Part shown: positions 16,543-20,000 of the stretch, in pieces | Numbering within the stretch: position 1 is the stretch's first letter | Layout of the letters: the number at the start of each line of letters is the position of its first letter | DNA from: Chromera velia | Lineage: Eukaryota; Sar; Chromeraceae | Direction of reading: 5' to 3' | DNA: 20,000 nt | Assembly (NCBI GenBank): GCA_018398765.1 | Contig: JAHBMJ010000606.1 | Span: 1-20,000 of the forward strand | Program-made: the position numbers and the translations under genes | The notes under the pieces: model-generated | Databases searched by the model: none | Told to the model about the DNA's origin: nothing | What the model saw: the letters and a program-made list of their open reading frames with translations, nothing else

Positions 16543-18621
16543 AGAGAATTCGACGACCCCTTCTGTGCCTACGCCCATCTGGTCGACATTCTCTCCCAAC
16601 AGTATATCCAGGCCAGACAACCCCTCCTTCCCTCCAGCCTTCCCCCCCATCGGAACAAGATCCTCTCACCCGAGACCTTTTTCGATCTGTTCGTCAGACC
16701 CCCCGGGGGATGGACGAAGGACACGGCGGCATGCAAAGCAGAACGAGTGTTCTTCTACTCACGATCTCAGTTCTTCAGTCAGAGGGGTGAAGAGAAACCC
16801 CAACTCCCACCCTCGCTTTCCCAGAACCCTGCACCGTCCAAAGCTCCTCAGTCTTCTTCCTCCCACGTCCCACCCGCCCTTGAATCCCTCACAGACCCTG
16901 AGAACGAGGAAATCATCCTCAACAACTCCTACTCCCCCGACGCCCTCACTGCAGCCGCAGGACGGTCCCTGTTGAAATGCGGGACCATCAGAAGTCCTGC
17001 CGGCCCCCCCGCGCCCTGCCCCCTCCACCTGACAGTCTCGTGGCCTGTCTGTCTCTTCTGTAGCGTCCGCCACCCCCCAGCCAGCGCTGAGTCAGAAGGA
17101 TTGCCCAAGTCCGCCTGCGCGTGTCCCTGGCACCTCAGCCCAAAGCTGGAATCCCGGTCTGATAATCTGAGTATCTTCTACTCCCCTCAAGTAAGGCTCC
17201 GTCTCCAAAGACAGATCCGAAGAGTTCTCTTCAGGAGACTCAACGGGAGGGAAGTGGGGGTAGATTTCGTGAAGGAATTTCCAATTGGAGAGAAAATGAC
17301 CCAAAGGGTGATTGACACCATGATGGGCCCCCTGTCAGCTGTCCTGCTCGGTCTCGGCGTCTTGTTGTCAACTTTCACGGCCTCCCGGAAAGAGCACCCA
17401 CGGCTTCAAGCTGCATGGGTAGCTCCAAGGGAATCGCCGGATGGCGAGTGTGACAAGGCGAATATGAAACAGAAGAAATGTATCTTCAGACCTGAGAACA
17501 CAAAGGAACATTTGCGTCACCCCGTCCTTCAACACATCACCCCTTCTGTGATCCTCGAAGCTGTTTTGCGACTTCGACGCCTGGAGGGCATTTCTGTCCT
17601 CTCCGACACAGAATGGACTTTGATGGGTTGTTTCCATCTTCCGTCCTCGGATATTCTATGGGGAGATATGCAGTGGGCTCGGGTCTGTGGGCCGACGTGT
17701 GAGAAGGCGCTGTCGACTTTGGAGAGGGAGGAGGAGAAAGATGCGTGCCGACCGGCAGTTCTGGAAATGTTTAAGGCAGAAAGAGACCCACTATGTGCCT
17801 CGGGTGGGGCCGGAATGGTCACTAAGTGGATGCTGCAGGCGCAGCAGCGGGAGGACGGAGAGAAAGAGAAAGAGGGGGGGGATGAGGAAGGGGGGGGTTC
17901 CCAAGGAAGTGAAGGGTGTTCGGTAGAGGACGGAGGTGAGAGTCCCGAGAAGGGGGCTCCAGACGTCTCCTCCTTTTCCTTGTCTGTTCCAGCACACTTG
18001 AATCCTCGTTATTCCGTTGCGTTCGCAGTTCACAGAGAGTCCTGTGCTCCCTCTTGCCGCTTCCCGCCTGTGAAGTCGTGGGAGAGGAAGACGGTGACTG
18101 GAGAGAGAGAGAGCGCGGCAAATGATGCGGACATGCGGAGAGAGTTTGAGGATTGGGGATATCCTCTTCTCACCAAAATGTTTGAAGAGAAGGAAAGGAT
18201 GGAAAGAAGAGCGGTTGAGGAGAAGAGGAAGGCAGAGAGAAGGAGGGAAAAGGCCAAGGAGAGAGCGGAAAGGAAAAAGGAGGAAAAGGCGTCGGCTGAG
18301 GGGGGTGGGGGGACCGTTGAGGAGAAACAGAAGGCGAAAAAGAAGTCGGATGAAGAGACGGAAAGGGAAAAGGAGAAGGCCGTGAAGAAAGTCAGAAAGA
18401 CAAACAGCAAGGCATCATTGACCGGGGGATCAGCTGATCCTCCTGCATTGTCCTCCTCTGCCTTCTCTGCGTCTGTCTCGTCTTCCTCTTCCTCTTCGTC
18501 GAAGCCAAAGAGTTCTGCAGCGAAGTCTGCAAACCAAGGGAAAGGGGGAAAAGAAACTGACAAGTCGGGGGAGGGATCGAAGGGAAGTGGGCCTCCGGGT
18601 GAGGGGGGGGAGAGAACCTAG
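12646..18621 (+). CDS. Large charged, low-complexity protein of unknown function, 6 exons
   Basis: I do not recognise this protein. Exons 12646-13457, 13747-14783, 14985-15050, 15112-15225, 15556-16063 and 16545-18621 agree in phase and give about 1537 residues. The ATG at 12646 is the first in this frame. The best-conserved-looking parts are about 33-125 and 272-400, where ordinary mixed sequence predominates. A Gln run lies near 126-134, a Gly run near 456, a Pro-rich stretch near 481-502 and a charged helix near 573-615. Residues 744-822 are almost only Lys and Glu. Exon 6 starts with EFDDPFCAYAHLVDIL and holds a hydrophobic stretch near 1105-1125 that might be buried or a membrane segment, a long Glu/Arg/Lys helix near 1391-1428, and a Ser-rich then Lys/Gly-rich tail. 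There is no signal peptide. A cytosolic or nuclear scaffold is possible. Exons 3 and 4 are small and the least certain. Confidence 0.75.
14985..15050 (+). other. Small exon 3 of the large unknown gene, acceptor uncertain
   Basis: A 66-base exon after CCCTCAG joins exons 2 and 4 in phase and reads a His/Thr/Arg-rich peptide from a CA-rich stretch. A stronger-looking acceptor, CTCTGCAG at 14952, gives a frame that stops at 15041 (TAG) with no usable donor before it. The codons are repeat-like, so this exon could also be partly wrong. Confidence 0.4.
16504..16538 (+). repeat. (TG)n microsatellite directly before a splice acceptor
   Basis: About 17 TG units end six bases before the TTTGCAG acceptor of the last exon of the large gene. 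On the transcript this is a long GU run in the place where a pyrimidine tract would usually lie. Confidence 0.93.
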
Positions 18622-18898
18622 GACAGATTGCCAGCAGTCACGTGAGCTTTGTTGAGAGCTCTCTGAATTCAAAAACAAAGGATTCCATGTGGTGCAAGAG
18701 TGGCGAGGCACATGAAGAAGCCTCGTGTACACACAATTAAGAACCTAATTCGATGTACTGCAGCAGAAATTCGCCAGAAAAAGTAGAATTCGCCGTCTAA
18801 CTATGACAAACATGCGCAGCCTGATTTGAGTCCATGTCAACCGTGTGTCACGAGTCACAAGGAAAAATAACACTGATTATATAACCTAGACGTGGTCT

Positions 18899-18998
18899 TT
18901 AGTTAGTTTAGTTCTTTAGTTAGTCGACATTTCCCCAGGAAACTAAACTGACATTAACTAACTAAATTGTGAACTAACTAGTGAACTAAACTAGTTAA
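18899..18998. repeat. Imperfect inverted repeat of about 26 bases built from TTAGTTAG words
   Basis: The left arm 18899-18924 and the right arm 18972-18998 are near reverse complements (TTTAGTTC against GAACTAAA at the core, TTAGTTAG against CTAACTA towards the ends), with about 47 bases between them. The spacer also holds AACTAAAC and TTAACTAACTAA, so alternative pairings exist. It could fold as a long hairpin. Confidence 0.7.
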
Positions 18999-19315
18999 TA
19001 TTTGCATGGTAAGCATGTCATTATTCAATGATCATTGCTTGGGTTGGGGCCGGGCGGCTCGGCATTGGGGCGTACTAGTAAGAGGCGATTCCTCTGGATA
19101 TTATGGATGGAAGGTTAAGAGTGAGGCAGACGTGCTAGGAACCGACCTTAAATGCAGTTTCCCTCCTATTAATCCTATCCTATCGTATCATCATACGGCC
19201 GGATCCGAGCCCGACTGCAGATTGCCCACCTGAAAGCGGTAAGCGCGTGTATTCGGGGGACCAGAAGAGTGCAGGGGGAGGTCTGGGAGGAAGGAGGAGT
19301 AGGCAGTGCGCTGGT

Positions 19316-19409
19316 CATGACTGAGGGGTAGGAAGTACTTAGCAAATGCCGAAGAAAAAAAAAAATGACATGACTGAGGGGTAGGAAGTAATTAGCAAAT
19401 GCCGAAGAA
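19316..19409. repeat. 41-bp direct repeat (one mismatch) with a terminal hairpin
   Basis: Copies at 19316-19356 and 19369-19409 begin CATGACTGAGGGGTAGGAAG and differ at one base (C in the first, A in the second, inside GTAMTTAGC). An A-rich spacer of 12 bases lies between them. At the end of the second copy AATGCC-GAAGAA-GGCATT forms a perfect 6-base-pair hairpin; the first copy has lost or never had the right arm. Confidence 0.88.
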
Positions 19410-20000
19410 GGCATTCGGACGGAGGAGCGTTAAGTATGAGGTCGCATAAGAGAGAGAGCTAGCAGTGAGAGCAGTAACCAGGACAGAAGGAAGAGACGAA
19501 AGACGTATAGGCTAGACGCTAGGAATAAACTTTAAGTCAATGCCCCCTTGTATCATCCTAGGTATCATCATCCTTTTTAATCCCATTCATCATTATCATG
19601 CGCCATCGCCATGAGCCCATAATATAGGCTATTAAGATTAGGATTCAGGCTAGATCACAGGTGTCGAGCGTTTGACGAGTCAGGCCGTACTTGGGTCTAG
19701 ACTCGGGTAGATTAGCCGTTCCTAACGGATATTACGTCGGATAAGGTAGGGTCATGGGAAGACATATCATTCTAGACCCAATTTCTGGTACTAGCCCTGC
19801 CAGCCTAGCCTGCCAGCAGTGGTATGAAGAGCCCACAGATGATTGAGACCACTGTTGCATGCCAGTCTAGGTGCTAGTTAGCTGTAGGTTCAATCAACTA
19901 TACCTTAGACTATACCGCAAACCAAACAAACTTTGATTAAAAGGCTAGCTACCAAGATCATAACATACAAGAAAAGTTAAAATATTTCCAGAAATATTTT

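Larger units (their letters stand above)
18622..20000. other. Non-coding right flank with inverted and direct repeats
   Basis: No supported gene. The first 100 or so bases should be 3' UTR of the large gene. From about 18730 the base composition becomes more even and AT-rich, the homopurine and GT/CT repeats typical of the genes stop, and TAG, CTAG and TTAG words are frequent. It holds an imperfect inverted repeat at 18899-18998 and a 41-bp direct repeat at 19316-19409. No long terminal repeat pair, transposase or reverse transcriptase is visible. Confidence 0.55.

Noticed and set aside
1-20000. tRNA, rRNA or other structured RNA genes
   Set aside because: I looked for tRNA A/B-box pairs and rRNA-like blocks by eye and saw none, though a covariance-model scan could not be run.

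Overview
The window looks like nuclear DNA of a single-celled, intron-rich eukaryote. Three multi-exon genes can be rebuilt by following reading frame and splice phase. Introns are about 60-480 bp, carry dinucleotide microsatellites, and mostly end in TGCAG. No operon, ribosome binding site or other bacterial feature is seen. The gene content and repeat style would suit an alga of the alveolate group, such as a chromerid. That placement is an inference: no rRNA, organelle or marker gene is present to fix it.

Layout. 1-1013: 3' flank and AT-rich, repeat-bearing DNA. 1014-5657 (minus strand): an eight-exon phospholipid:diacylglycerol acyltransferase (PDAT) with one N-terminal membrane segment and the full Ser/Asp/His triad. 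5658-6599: a divergent intergenic region with short direct repeats and a TATA-like box inside a GC-rich inverted repeat. 6600-9523 (plus strand): a four-exon gene for a putative secreted protein with a signal peptide, a helical N-terminal region, a Cys/Trp-rich module, a Ser-rich linker, a second helical stalk and a C-terminal phage-type tail collar domain. 9524-12645: about 3 kb with no convincing gene, holding a perfect 57-bp tandem duplication, an AT-rich block and a short (AGGATT)4 run. 12646-18621 (plus strand): a six-exon gene for a roughly 1537-residue, highly charged, low-complexity protein that I do not recognise. 18622-20000: non-coding DNA with an imperfect inverted repeat and a 41-bp direct repeat, possibly a remnant of a mobile element.

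The genes do not form an evident pathway. PDAT makes triacylglycerol from phospholipid at the endoplasmic reticulum. The collar protein is probably exported and built like a small fibre. The third protein looks like a cytosolic or nuclear scaffold. The most unusual item is the collar-domain gene: a bacteriophage fibre module inside a spliced, signal-peptide-bearing eukaryotic gene.
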